The notes below the pieces were generated by a model. It ran no database searches. It worked only from the letters and a program-made list of their open reading frames with translations, and was not told the DNA's origin. From contig BMSM01000021.1 in the NCBI GenBank assembly GCA_014649155.1, positions 1 to 64,000 of the forward strand: a stretch of 64,000 nucleotides of DNA. The letters are read 5' to 3'. Each line of letters opens with the position of its first letter. The stretch's first letter is position 1. The position numbers and the translations under genes are program-made. Below, one piece after another: positions 24,612-32,197 of this stretch. Source of the DNA: Streptomyces griseoviridis (GTDB lineage Bacteria > Actinomycetota > Actinomycetes > Streptomycetales > Streptomycetaceae).

Positions 24612-24634
24612 GGTTTCCCCCAGCAAGGGGAACC
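24612..24634 (-). promoter_or_regulatory. Operator upstream of the DUF6421 operon
   Basis: GGTTTCCCC (24612-24620) and GGGGAACC (24627-24634) form an inverted repeat with a short centre, 51-73 bases before the DUF6421 start. It stands out from the GC-rich background and is probably a binding site for the regulator of the three-gene operon. I cannot name the regulator. Confidence 0.55.
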
Positions 24635-24778
24635 TCAGCAAATTATCCTGCCCCACCCCGTCCTTCACCGCACTTTTTCCTGTAGGACACCGTGCAGGAG
24701 TCCGGTGAGAGGCCGCGTCCGGAGCGGGCGGTTAGGCTGCGGCCGCCCCGTAGGTCTCCGACGGAAACGAGTCGTTCC

Positions 24779-25462
24779 GTGAACTTCCTCACCATCGGTC
24801 ACCGGGGTGTCATGGGCGTCGAGCCCGAGAACACCCTGCGTTCCTTCACCGCCGCCGAGCGGGCCGGGCTCGACATGATCGAGCTGGACCTGCACCTGAG
24901 CAAGGACGGCGCCCTCGTCGTCATGCACGACACCGACGTGGACCGCACGACCGACGGGACCGGCCCGGTCGCCGGGAAGACCCTCGCCGAGCTGCGCGCC
25001 CTCGACGCGGGACGCGAGGAGCGGGTCCCGGTCTTCGAGGAGGTGCTCGACGCCGTGTCGCTGCCGGTGCAGGCCGAGATCAAGGACGTGGCGGCGGCGC
25101 GGGCGCTGGCCGGGGTGCTGAACGAGCGGGGGCGGGCCGGGCGGGTGGAGGTGTCCTCGTTCCACGACGAGGCGGTCGCCGAGATCGGCCGGCTGGTGCC
25201 GGGGGTGCGGACGGCGCTGATCGCCGGCCGCTACGACGCCGGCGTCGTGGACCGCGCGGTCGCGGCAGGCGCGGCGACGGTGTGCCTGAACATCCGCCGG
25301 CTCACCCTGGAGACGGTGGAGCGGGCTCGCGCGGCCCGGCTGCGGATCATCGGCTGGGTGGTCAACACCCAGGAGCAGCTGCGGCTGGCGCGGGCCTTCG
25401 GCCTGGACGGCGTGACCACCGACTTCCCGGAGTTCGGGCGGACGGGCCGCTTCACGGCCTGA
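24779..25462 (+). CDS. Glycerophosphodiester phosphodiesterase family protein
   Basis: A 227-residue GDPD-family TIM-barrel enzyme. It has the diagnostic HRGVMGVEPENTLRSF, IELDLHLSKDGALVVMHD and a later QAEIKD; these contain the catalytic histidines and the Glu/Asp metal ligands. It would hydrolyse glycerophosphodiesters to glycerol-3-phosphate and an alcohol. No signal peptide is present, so it is cytoplasmic. The start GTG 24779 gives the family N-terminus (VNFLTIGHRG). A TAGGCT box at 24733-24738 would give a leader of about 35 bases. It is divergent from the DUF6421 operon. Confidence 0.9.
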   Translation: MNFLTIGHRGVMGVEPENTLRSFTAAERAGLDMIELDLHLSKDGALVVMHDTDVDRTTDGTGPVAGKTLAELRALDAGREERVPVFEEVLDAVSLPVQAEIKDVAAARALAGVLNERGRAGRVEVSSFHDEAVAEIGRLVPGVRTALIAGRYDAGVVDRAVAAGAATVCLNIRRLTLETVERARAARLRIIGWVVNTQEQLRLARAFGLDGVTTDFPEFGRTGRFTA

Positions 25463-25477
25463 GCACCGGGCGGCCGT

Positions 25478-26029
25478 TCAGTCCAGTTCCTTGACCAGCA
25501 GCTCGAAGGCGAGGTCGGGGCGGAGCGGGACGCCGAAGCGCTCGTCGCCGTAGGGGAAGGGGCTGGTGCGGCCCGTACGGCGGTAGCCGCGCCGCTCGTA
25601 CCAGGCGATCAGGTCCTCACGCGCGGTGATCACGGTCATGTGCATCTCCCGCGCGCCCCAGACCGTACGGGCCTGCCGCTCGGCCTCGGCGATGACGGCC
25701 TTGCCGAGGCCGGCCCCCTGCAGTCCCGGGCGGACGGCGAACATCCCGAAGTAGGCGTGGCCGTCGCGGCGCTCCAGCTGGCAGCAGGCGACCGGCCGGC
25801 CGTCCCGCTCGGCCGTGAGCAGCCTGCTGCCGGGTGCCTCGATGACGGCCCGCACGCCCTCGGGGTCGGTCCGCTGCCCCTCCAGCAGGTCCGCCTCGGT
25901 CGTCCACCCGGCCCGGCTGCTGTCGCCCCGGTACGCCGACTCGACCAGCTCGACGAGGGCGTCGACATCGGCGGCGGTGGCGTCGCGGAAGACCAGGTCG
26001 GTCGAGGCGGGGACGGCGGCGGTGTCCAT
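25478..26029 (-). CDS. GNAT family N-acetyltransferase
   Basis: A 183-residue GNAT acetyltransferase. The acetyl-CoA binding motif A is visible as MFAVRPGLQGAGLGKAVI (QGAGLG loop), followed by EMHMTVITAREDLIAWYERRGY (motif B). It acetylates an unknown amine. The start is at ATG 26029; longer in-frame extensions are Arg/Pro-rich and lack a ribosome site. It is convergent with the GDPD gene and divergent from the VOC gene (88-base gap). Confidence 0.87.
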   Translation of the reverse strand: MDTAAVPASTDLVFRDATAADVDALVELVESAYRGDSSRAGWTTEADLLEGQRTDPEGVRAVIEAPGSRLLTAERDGRPVACCQLERRDGHAYFGMFAVRPGLQGAGLGKAVIAEAERQARTVWGAREMHMTVITAREDLIAWYERRGYRRTGRTSPFPYGDERFGVPLRPDLAFELLVKELD

Positions 26030-26103
26030 GGGGCGGGTCTCCGGATCGGCTGGCGCGGTGCGGGCACCGTTGAGCCTAGCGCCGCCCCCGTCGCCGGCCG
26101 CGT

Positions 26104-26109
26104 TAGGGT
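26104..26109 (+). promoter_or_regulatory. -10 box for leaderless VOC transcript
   Basis: TAGGGT ends 8 bases before the ATG at 26118, which has no Shine-Dalgarno. A leaderless mRNA is expected. Confidence 0.45.
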
Positions 26110-26117
26110 GCGGACGC

Positions 26118-26510
26118 ATGGTGCATGTACTCAGCAGTCGTGTCCTGCTCCGCCCCGTCGACCCCGACCGCTCCCGCGCGTTCTACGGCGGGCAGCTCGG
26201 CCTCGCCGTCCACCGCGAGTTCGGCACCGGCCCGGAACGCGGCACCGTCTATTTCCTCGGCGGCGGCTTCCTGGAGGTCTCCGGGCGGGCCGAGGCCCCC
26301 GCGGACCCGGGGCTGCGCCTCTGGCTCCAGGTCGAGGACGCGGCGGCGGCCCACGAGGAGCTGCGCGCCGAGGGCGTGCCGATCGTGCGGGAGCCGGTAC
26401 GGGAGCCGTGGGGCCTGGTGGAGATGTGGATCGAGGACCCGGACGGGACACGGATCGTGCTGGTGGAGATCCCCGCCGACCATCCGCTGCGCTACCGGCC
26501 GGGCATCTGA
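26118..26510 (+). CDS. VOC (glyoxalase/dioxygenase) superfamily protein
   Basis: A 130-residue single-subunit vicinal-oxygen-chelate protein with two beta-alpha-beta-beta-beta halves. The first opens SSRVLLRPVDPDRSRAFYGG; the second ends WIEDPDGTRIVLVEIP, where the Glu typical of the metal site is kept. Members are glyoxalases, antibiotic-binding proteins or dioxygenases; the role here is unknown. It has no ribosome site and appears leaderless. Confidence 0.83.
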   Translation: MVHVLSSRVLLRPVDPDRSRAFYGGQLGLAVHREFGTGPERGTVYFLGGGFLEVSGRAEAPADPGLRLWLQVEDAAAAHEELRAEGVPIVREPVREPWGLVEMWIEDPDGTRIVLVEIPADHPLRYRPGI

Positions 26511-26625
26511 GCCCTTTGTCTGAGCGCCCTGGCCGGGAGCGACGAGTACGAGCACTCTCACAGCCGGGGAGCTGGAGCCAGTCAGTCAGGAAGCCGGGCG
26601 CGGTGGCAGGCGGGGACCGCGCGGT

Positions 26626-27183
26626 TCACACCCTGGGCACGCCCAGCCGGCCCTCCAGCTGGACCAGGAGTTCGCCGAGGAGTCCGGCCAGTTCACCGCG
26701 CTCGGGGGTGCCCAGGCCGGAAAGGGCAGCGGTCTCGTAGGCGAGCTGTTCGGGGAGGATGCCGTCCACCATGGCGCGTCCGGCCTCGGTGAGGCGGACG
26801 TGGGTGACGCGGCGGTCCCGGGTGTCGCCGCGGCGTTCGACCAGGCCGCGCCCGGAGAGCTGCTTGAGGCGCTTGGTGACGGCGGCGCCGGAGGAGAACG
26901 TCTCGCGGGCCAGTTCGCCGGGGGTCAGCTCGTGCCCGGTGCGGCGGAGCGCGCCGAGCAGGTCGAACTCGGGGCGGCTGAGACCGATCCGGCGCAGCGG
27001 CGCGTCCTCCGCCTGCTGGAGGAGGGCGGCGCAGCGGTTGATCCGGCCGATGATCTCCATGGGGCCGGTGTCGAGGCCGGGGTGGACGGCCTGCCACTGC
27101 CGTACGACGCCGGCGACGGTGTCGCCCCGCGCCGGCCCCGCCGTGTCGTCACTGCCCGCCGATGGCCGGTCGGTTGCCGTCAT
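26626..27183 (-). CDS. MarR family transcriptional regulator
   Basis: A 185-residue MarR regulator. The winged helix is central: LSRPEFDLLGALRRTGHELT, then LARETFSSGAAVTKRLKQLS and the wing RRGDTRDRRVTHVRLTEAGRA. Its ATG overlaps the stop of the FUSC gene (ATGA), so the two are co-translated. The likely target is the palindrome at 28941-28963 in front of the FUSC gene, giving ligand-responsive autoregulation of an efflux unit, as is common for MarR proteins. Confidence 0.88.
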   Translation of the reverse strand: MTATDRPSAGSDDTAGPARGDTVAGVVRQWQAVHPGLDTGPMEIIGRINRCAALLQQAEDAPLRRIGLSRPEFDLLGALRRTGHELTPGELARETFSSGAAVTKRLKQLSGRGLVERRGDTRDRRVTHVRLTEAGRAMVDGILPEQLAYETAALSGLGTPERGELAGLLGELLVQLEGRLGVPRV

Positions 27184-28931
27184 GGCCTCGTGTCCTCCGT
27201 TGTCGTGCCCGTCGCCGTACCGGTGGTGGTGCCGGCCGCGGGGCCCGCGCTCCGGTCGGCGTACGGCTCCCCCGCGTCCCGGTCCGCGTCCGCCGTGCGC
27301 CGGCGCACCGTAGCGGCGAGGGTACGGTGTCCGGCCTGCTCGGCGAGCACGACCCTCTCCTGGGGCAGGGCCCGCTGCCACCACTCGCCCGCGGCGGCGT
27401 CGGCCGTGGCCCGCAGTTCGGTCAGGGCGGACGCCAGGGCGCGCCGGGCGGCGTCCAGCGCGGCGGGCGCGGGGCCGGGGTCCGCCAGGAGGCGGGCGGC
27501 GTGCTCGCGGGCGCGGTCGACCGCGGTGAGCGCCTCCTCGACCCGGGATGCGGCGCGCCGGTTGGTGACGGCCATGGCGGCGAGGAAGCCGACCGCGGCG
27601 CCGACCACGGTGTCCAGGACCCGCTCGGTGATCAGCTCGCCGGGATCCTGGTAGCGGGCGAACTCGGTGACGAGCAGGGCCATCGGGGTCACGCAGACGC
27701 TGCCCAGCCAGTAGTTGCGGCTGATGAACGCCTCGGCGCCGAAGCCGCAGGCCAGGCAGAACAGCACCAGAAGCACCTGGTGGAGGTGGGCGACCGGGGC
27801 GACCACGGCGAAGACCAGCACCCCCGCGACGTTGCCGACCACGCGCTGGACGGTCCGGCTCCAGGTGAGGGTCAGGTTCGTCTGGTAGAGCGCCGCGGCG
27901 GTGACCAGGGCCCAGTAGGGGCGGCCGACGCCGAGGGCGAGCGAGGCCCAGCCGGCGAGGGCGCAGCCCAGGGCGGTGCGCACGCCGACGGGGGCGAGCG
28001 GGCCGAGCCGTCGCCGCAGCGGCGTGGGCCGGGCGGCGAGTTCCGCCTCGACGCCGGCCATTTCCTCGGTGTCGGCGCGGCGGTCCCCGGTACGCGGGAC
28101 GCGGCCGGTGCCGCGCAGGTCGCGGGCCCAGCCGCGGAGCAGGTCCGGGTCGGCGTCGGCGGGGGCGGCGAGCGCGACCTCGGCGCGGACGACGAGCCGT
28201 TCCAGGGCGCGCCGGGTGGCGGCGCGGGCACCGGCGGCCGGTACGGCGAGCAGGGTCTGCCAGGCCGCCTGGACGGCGGCGTATCCGGCGGCGCGGGCAG
28301 GGGCGTGGCCGTCGCCGGTGCCGCCGGTGGCGGCGTACGCGGCGGCGGCGTTCAGGGCGGCGGCGGTGGCGCGGCGCTCGGGGCCGTGCGGGCGGACCAG
28401 GCCGGGGGCCATGCCGACCACCCAGGCCCAGGCGCCCGCGGCGAGGGCGAGGCCGATGTGCCCGGGGATCTGGCCGAGGGTCTGCGGCACGAACAGGGCG
28501 GCGGAGGTGATGAAGGTGAGGACGACGTTGTTCGGCGGGCCGACGCGGGTGGCGTCGCAGAGCACCTTCTGCGCGGCGGCCAGGACGGCGCCCACGGCGA
28601 CCAGCACGACCGCGCTGTCGGTGAGCGACGCCGCGACCAGGGCGACGGCGAGGCCGCCGACCATGCCGAGGATCACCCACAGCAGGGTGCGGGCGCGGGC
28701 GGCGTAGGGGCGGTTGTGGGCGTACAGGGCGCACATGGACCCGGCCATCGTGTACATGGCCAGGTCGAGGCGGCCGAGGGCCAGCAGGGTGAGGTTGGGC
28801 GGGGCGAGCGAGGCGACGGAGCTGAGCGCGGGCTTGAACCAGATGTCGGAGGGCCGGCGCGGACGCAGCGCGCCGGCCAGGGGGAGACGGCGGCTGCGGG
28901 GGGTGCCGGGGGTGGGGGTCGCACTGCTCAT
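27180..28931 (-). CDS. FUSC family membrane protein (putative efflux)
   Basis: About 583 residues, in two hydrophobic blocks separated by a soluble stretch (about 170-320). The second block has VGRPYWALVTAAALYQTNLTLTW, typical of the FUSC/aromatic-acid-exporter family. A soluble C-terminal region with coiled-coil potential follows. It is probably an exporter of aromatic or amphipathic compounds. A TAATCT -10 box ends 6 bases before ATG 28931, favouring that start in a leaderless mRNA; an in-frame ATG at 28937 lies between box and start and is an alternative. It is co-transcribed with the MarR gene, whose start it overlaps. Confidence 0.84.
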   Translation of the reverse strand: MSSATPTPGTPRSRRLPLAGALRPRRPSDIWFKPALSSVASLAPPNLTLLALGRLDLAMYTMAGSMCALYAHNRPYAARARTLLWVILGMVGGLAVALVAASLTDSAVVLVAVGAVLAAAQKVLCDATRVGPPNNVVLTFITSAALFVPQTLGQIPGHIGLALAAGAWAWVVGMAPGLVRPHGPERRATAAALNAAAAYAATGGTGDGHAPARAAGYAAVQAAWQTLLAVPAAGARAATRRALERLVVRAEVALAAPADADPDLLRGWARDLRGTGRVPRTGDRRADTEEMAGVEAELAARPTPLRRRLGPLAPVGVRTALGCALAGWASLALGVGRPYWALVTAAALYQTNLTLTWSRTVQRVVGNVAGVLVFAVVAPVAHLHQVLLVLFCLACGFGAEAFISRNYWLGSVCVTPMALLVTEFARYQDPGELITERVLDTVVGAAVGFLAAMAVTNRRAASRVEEALTAVDRAREHAARLLADPGPAPAALDAARRALASALTELRATADAAAGEWWQRALPQERVVLAEQAGHRTLAATVRRRTADADRDAGEPYADRSAGPAAGTTTGTATGTTTEDTRP

Positions 28932-28937
28932 ATCCAT

Positions 28938-28963
28938 AGATTAACAGGTGTTTTATCTGTAAA
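28938..28963 (-). promoter_or_regulatory. MarR-type operator and -10 box of the FUSC-marR operon
   Basis: TTAACAG (28941-28947) and CTGTAAA (28957-28963) make an imperfect inverted repeat (6 of 7) with a 9-base AT-rich centre. The TAATCT -10 box (28938-28943, minus strand) overlaps its left arm, so binding would block transcription. It is one of the few AT-rich patches in the window. Confidence 0.6.
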
Positions 28964-29183
28964 AGATTGCTCGGCTCGCGGGGCCGGTCCGTGGGGGGAT
29001 ACGGCTCGGGGTGGTCGCGCGCTCCGTCGTCTGCCCCCTGGATGCCCCCGCGCGCTTGCGTGCGCGCCGCATGCGCAGGGCATGCCATGGCCGACAAGGA
29101 CCTCTGGCCGATGACCGGCCGTCACCGGTGACCAGTGGCCGGTGGCCGGCGACCGGCTGTCGAGCGCGAGCAAGGGGGTGCGC

Positions 29184-29726
29184 GTGCACGGACCGGCGTC
29201 CTCCGGCTGGTTGCTGGTCGCGCTGTGCGCGGCGACCGGCGCCTACTGCCTGCTGCGGATGCGCAGCGATGTCGAGGAGCAGCGCCGCGCGGCGGGCGGC
29301 GAGGCGCTCATGGGCTTCGGCATGGCCGCGATGGCCGTGCCGGCGGCCGTGTTCACCCCGCCGGCGTGGGCCTGGCCGGCCTGCGCGGCGGTGTTCGGCG
29401 CGGCCGGGCTGCGGGCGCTGTGGGCGGCCCGGGGCGGGCGGCACCATCTGCACCATCTGGTCGGCACCGGGGCGATGGTCTACATGTCCCTGGTGATGGC
29501 CGGCTCCCCCGCCCACGGCCACGGCGGCTCGGGCGTCCCCCCGCTCACCGGCGCGCTGCTGCTGTACTTCGCCGGGTACGTGCTGCTGGCCGGGGCGCGC
29601 CTGGTGCCCGTGCCCGCGGTGGCGGCGGGAGGCACGGCCGACGGGTGGGGCGACCGCCCGGAACTGGCCCGCGCGTGCCGGCTGTCGATGGGGATCGCGA
29701 TGGTGGCGATGCTGGCCACCATGTGA
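29184..29726 (+). CDS. DUF5134 family membrane protein
   Basis: A 180-residue protein with about five hydrophobic helices and a His-rich loop (RGGRHHLHHLVGTGAMVYMSLVMAGSPAHGHG) that might bind a metal. The pattern matches DUF5134, an actinobacterial membrane family of unknown role, sometimes near copper-related genes. The start GTG 29184 is preceded by AAGGGGG at good spacing; an in-frame GTG at 29142 has none. It lies divergent from the FUSC operon and is followed by a 220-base gap with no clear element. Confidence 0.75.
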   Translation: MHGPASSGWLLVALCAATGAYCLLRMRSDVEEQRRAAGGEALMGFGMAAMAVPAAVFTPPAWAWPACAAVFGAAGLRALWAARGGRHHLHHLVGTGAMVYMSLVMAGSPAHGHGGSGVPPLTGALLLYFAGYVLLAGARLVPVPAVAAGGTADGWGDRPELARACRLSMGIAMVAMLATM

Positions 29727-29946
29727 ACGCCGCTCGCCCCGGGCCGCCCGGCCTCCCCGACGCGCCCGGCCGCCGGAACCCGCCCCCGGCCCGCCTCGCG
29801 TCCTCGACCGCCGGACCCGGCCCTCGGCCCACCCCGCACGCGTCCTCGACCGCCTGACCCGGCCCCCGCGCCCCCGCGCCCCCTCGTACCGACGCCCCGG
29901 CCACCGCAATTGGCCCCCGGGCCACCGTGTCGGCGAGGATCTCGGC

Positions 29947-30651
29947 ATGCAGACGCCGCACCTCGACTCCCCGCCCCGCCCCCCGCGGTCCCGCGCCGCG
30001 CTCGGCCTCGCCTGGACTCTGGGGGTGTGCTCGGCGCTGCTGCTGGTCCTGGTCGCCGCCGAGTGGCGCCCGCTGATCGACCTGGACACCCGGATCGCCC
30101 GCACCACGCACCGCTGGGCGATCGAGCGGACCGGTCTGACCCAGGCCTTCCGGGTCCTGACCGACTGGGTGTGGGACCCCTGGACCATGCGCCTGCTGTG
30201 CGCGGCGGTCGCACTCTGGCTGGGGCTGCGCCGCGACGCCTGGTGGACGGCGCTGTGGCTGGGGGCGACCGTCGCGCTGACCGCCCTGCTCCAGCAGGTG
30301 CTGAAGGCCTCGGTGGGCCGCGAACGGCCGGTCTGGCCCGACCCCGTGGACAGCGCCCACTACGCCGCCTTCCCGTCGGGCCACGCCATGACGGCGACGG
30401 TGGTGTGCGGCCTGCTGCTCTGGCTGCTGCGCCGGTACGGCGCCGCCCCCGCCGCGCGGGCCGCCGCGCTCGCGCCGGCCGTGGTCTCGGTGGCCGGCGT
30501 CGGCCTGACCCGGATCTGGCTCGGCGTCCACTGGACCACGGACGTGGTCGCGGGCTGGGTCATGGGCGCGCTGGTGGTGTGCCTGGCGGTGGCGGCCCAC
30601 CGGCGGTGGCGCCCGGCCCGGACCCCCTCCCCCGGGGCCGCCGCCTCTTAG
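29947..30651 (+). CDS. PAP2 superfamily membrane phosphatase
   Basis: A 234-residue integral membrane phosphatase with about five helices. All three PAP2 motifs are present: KASVGRERP (120-128), PSGH (143-146) and RIWLGVHWTTD (189-199), with the catalytic histidines His146 and His195. It would dephosphorylate a lipid such as phosphatidate or undecaprenyl diphosphate at the outer face of the membrane. GAGGA precedes ATG 29947. Its TAG stop forms part of the -10 box of the next gene. Confidence 0.9.
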   Translation: MQTPHLDSPPRPPRSRAALGLAWTLGVCSALLLVLVAAEWRPLIDLDTRIARTTHRWAIERTGLTQAFRVLTDWVWDPWTMRLLCAAVALWLGLRRDAWWTALWLGATVALTALLQQVLKASVGRERPVWPDPVDSAHYAAFPSGHAMTATVVCGLLLWLLRRYGAAPAARAAALAPAVVSVAGVGLTRIWLGVHWTTDVVAGWVMGALVVCLAVAAHRRWRPARTPSPGAAAS

Positions 30652-30654
30652 GAT
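30649..30654 (+). promoter_or_regulatory. -10 box overlapping the PAP2 stop
   Basis: TAGGAT includes the stop codon of the PAP2 gene and ends 7 bases before ATG 30662. This suggests a separate leaderless transcript for the HAD gene, in addition to read-through. Confidence 0.4.
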
Positions 30655-30661
30655 GCCCGGC

Positions 30662-31372
30662 ATGACCGCCGTCCTCTTCGACTTCTCCGGCACCCTCTTC
30701 CGCGTCGAGTCCTGCGCGGCGTGGCTGCGCGCCGTGCTCGCCGACGCCCGCGTCCCGCTCTCCGAGGCGGAACTGACGCGCACGGCGCGGGCGCTGGAGG
30801 AGGCGGGCGCACTGCCGGGCGGCCCCGCCCCGCTGCGGGTCCCCGAGGAACTGGCCGCGGTGTGGGAACTGCGCGACCAGACACCGGAACTGCACCGCGC
30901 GGCGTACACGGGGCTGTCCCGCCGGGTGCCGCTGCCCGCCCCGGAGCTGCACGACGCGCTGTACGAGCGGCACATGACGCCGGCCGCGTGGCGCCCCTAC
31001 CCCGACGCCGCCGAGGTGCTGCGCACCCTGCGGGAGCGCGGGATCGCGGTCGGCGTCGTCAGCAACATCGGCTGGGACCCGCGCCCGGTCTTCCGTGAGC
31101 ACGGCCTCGCTCCCTACGTGGACACGTACGTCCTCTCCTACGAGCACGGCATCCGCAAGCCGGACCCCCGGCTGTTCGCCCTCGCCTGCGCGGCGCTCGG
31201 CGCCGACCCGGCGCGCACCCTCATGGTCGGTGACGACCGGAGGGCGGACGGCGGCGCCGCGGCCCTCGGCTGCGGGGTTCACTTCGTGGACCATCTGCCG
31301 GTGGCCGAACGCCCGGCGGGACTGCGCCCCGTGCTCGGCCTCGTACCGTGGCGGGCCGCTGAGTCGTCCTGA
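30662..31372 (+). CDS. HAD family hydrolase with altered motif I
   Basis: A 236-residue haloacid-dehalogenase-like protein. Motif I reads FDFSGTL (Asp7, Ser9), so the nucleophile is present but the second Asp, normally the general acid, is Ser. Motif II (VVSNIGWD), the motif III Lys region (GIRKPDPRLF) and motif IV (VGDDRRADGGAA) are intact. The Asp-to-Ser change is known in some HAD subgroups that are not classical phosphatases, so the reaction is uncertain. ATG 30662 is preferred to ATG 30653 because it has a TANNNT box or an AGGA site at correct distance. A strong terminator follows. Confidence 0.83.
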   Translation: MTAVLFDFSGTLFRVESCAAWLRAVLADARVPLSEAELTRTARALEEAGALPGGPAPLRVPEELAAVWELRDQTPELHRAAYTGLSRRVPLPAPELHDALYERHMTPAAWRPYPDAAEVLRTLRERGIAVGVVSNIGWDPRPVFREHGLAPYVDTYVLSYEHGIRKPDPRLFALACAALGADPARTLMVGDDRRADGGAAALGCGVHFVDHLPVAERPAGLRPVLGLVPWRAAESS

Positions 31373-31412
31373 ACGGATCCATAGCCCGAGGCAACCATAT
31401 CCGGGGAGGGGT

Positions 31413-31449
31413 GCCCACCTGGGCGATCCCCCGCGTCGCCCAGGTGGGC
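31413..31449 (+). terminator. Strong hairpin terminator after the HAD gene
   Basis: A perfect 14-bp stem (31413-31426 with 31436-31449) encloses a 9-base loop, with no T tract. It separates the PAP2/HAD genes from the TetR gene. Confidence 0.75.
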
Positions 31450-31489
31450 GGGACGGGCCCGGCCTCGTGGGCGGGCCCGCTGCGCCGAG

Positions 31490-31514
31490 TATAGTTGGCT
31501 GGCAGCCAGTCAAC
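31490..31514 (+). promoter_or_regulatory. tetR-type promoter with palindromic operator
   Basis: A TATAGT -10 box (31490-31495) runs into a palindrome with arms GTTGGCTGG (31494-31502) and CCAGTCAAC (31506-31514), 8 of 9 complementary. The site covers the expected transcription start, as expected for autorepression by the TetR protein encoded 15 bases downstream. Confidence 0.68.
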
Positions 31515-31528
31515 GCAGGAGTTACAGG

Positions 31529-32197
31529 ATGTCCCCGCGGAGCGCCTCGGTCAATGAAGAGTTGCGCAGACGTTCGCAGGAGCGGTTGCTGCGGGCCGCC
31601 GTCGAGCTGGTCGGTGAACGCGGGTACGCCGCCACGACGTTGGGCGACATCGCCGACCGGGCCGGGGCGGCGCGGGGGCTGATCTCGTACTACTTCCCCG
31701 GCAAGCGCGAGCTGGTGCAGTCGGCCGTGCACCGGCTGATGCACCGCACGCTGGAGGAGGCCCTGGAGCGGGAGCCGCGCACCGCCGACGGGCGGGAGCG
31801 GATGGCGCGGGCCATCGACGCGATCCTCGGACTGGCCCGGCTGCGGCCGGTGCTGATGCGCCAGCACATGGCGGGGCTGCTGCACGCCGAGGGCTTCGTG
31901 CCGTGTCCGGAGCAGCGGCGGCTGGCCGAGCTGCTGCGGGACACCGTCGCCCGGCACGGTTCGCGGGACGTCGACCGGGACTATCCGATGCTGCGGGCCC
32001 TGCTGATGGGCGCCGTGTACGCCGCTCTGATGCCGGGGGCGCCGATGCCGGTCCCCGTCCTGCGCGCCGAACTGTTCGCGCGGTACGGACTGGAGTGGGA
32101 GATGGGGGTCCCGCCGGACGCCGGGGCGCCCGGCGGGACGTGCGACAGCGATCTGTCGCGTTTCTTCCCGACCGGGGCCGAGGATCAGTCGAAGTAG
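31529..32197 (+). CDS. TetR family transcriptional regulator
   Basis: A 222-residue TetR regulator: N-terminal helix-turn-helix (SQERLLRAAVELVGERGYAA, then TTLGDIADRAGAARGLISYY), followed by an all-helical ligand domain. AGGAG is 7 bases before ATG 31529. A palindrome overlaps its promoter, so it probably represses itself. Its other targets are unclear: the neighbours are a terminator-insulated HAD gene and a convergent LVIVD protein, whose stop it overlaps by 13 bases. Confidence 0.88.
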   Translation: MSPRSASVNEELRRRSQERLLRAAVELVGERGYAATTLGDIADRAGAARGLISYYFPGKRELVQSAVHRLMHRTLEEALEREPRTADGRERMARAIDAILGLARLRPVLMRQHMAGLLHAEGFVPCPEQRRLAELLRDTVARHGSRDVDRDYPMLRALLMGAVYAALMPGAPMPVPVLRAELFARYGLEWEMGVPPDAGAPGGTCDSDLSRFFPTGAEDQSK

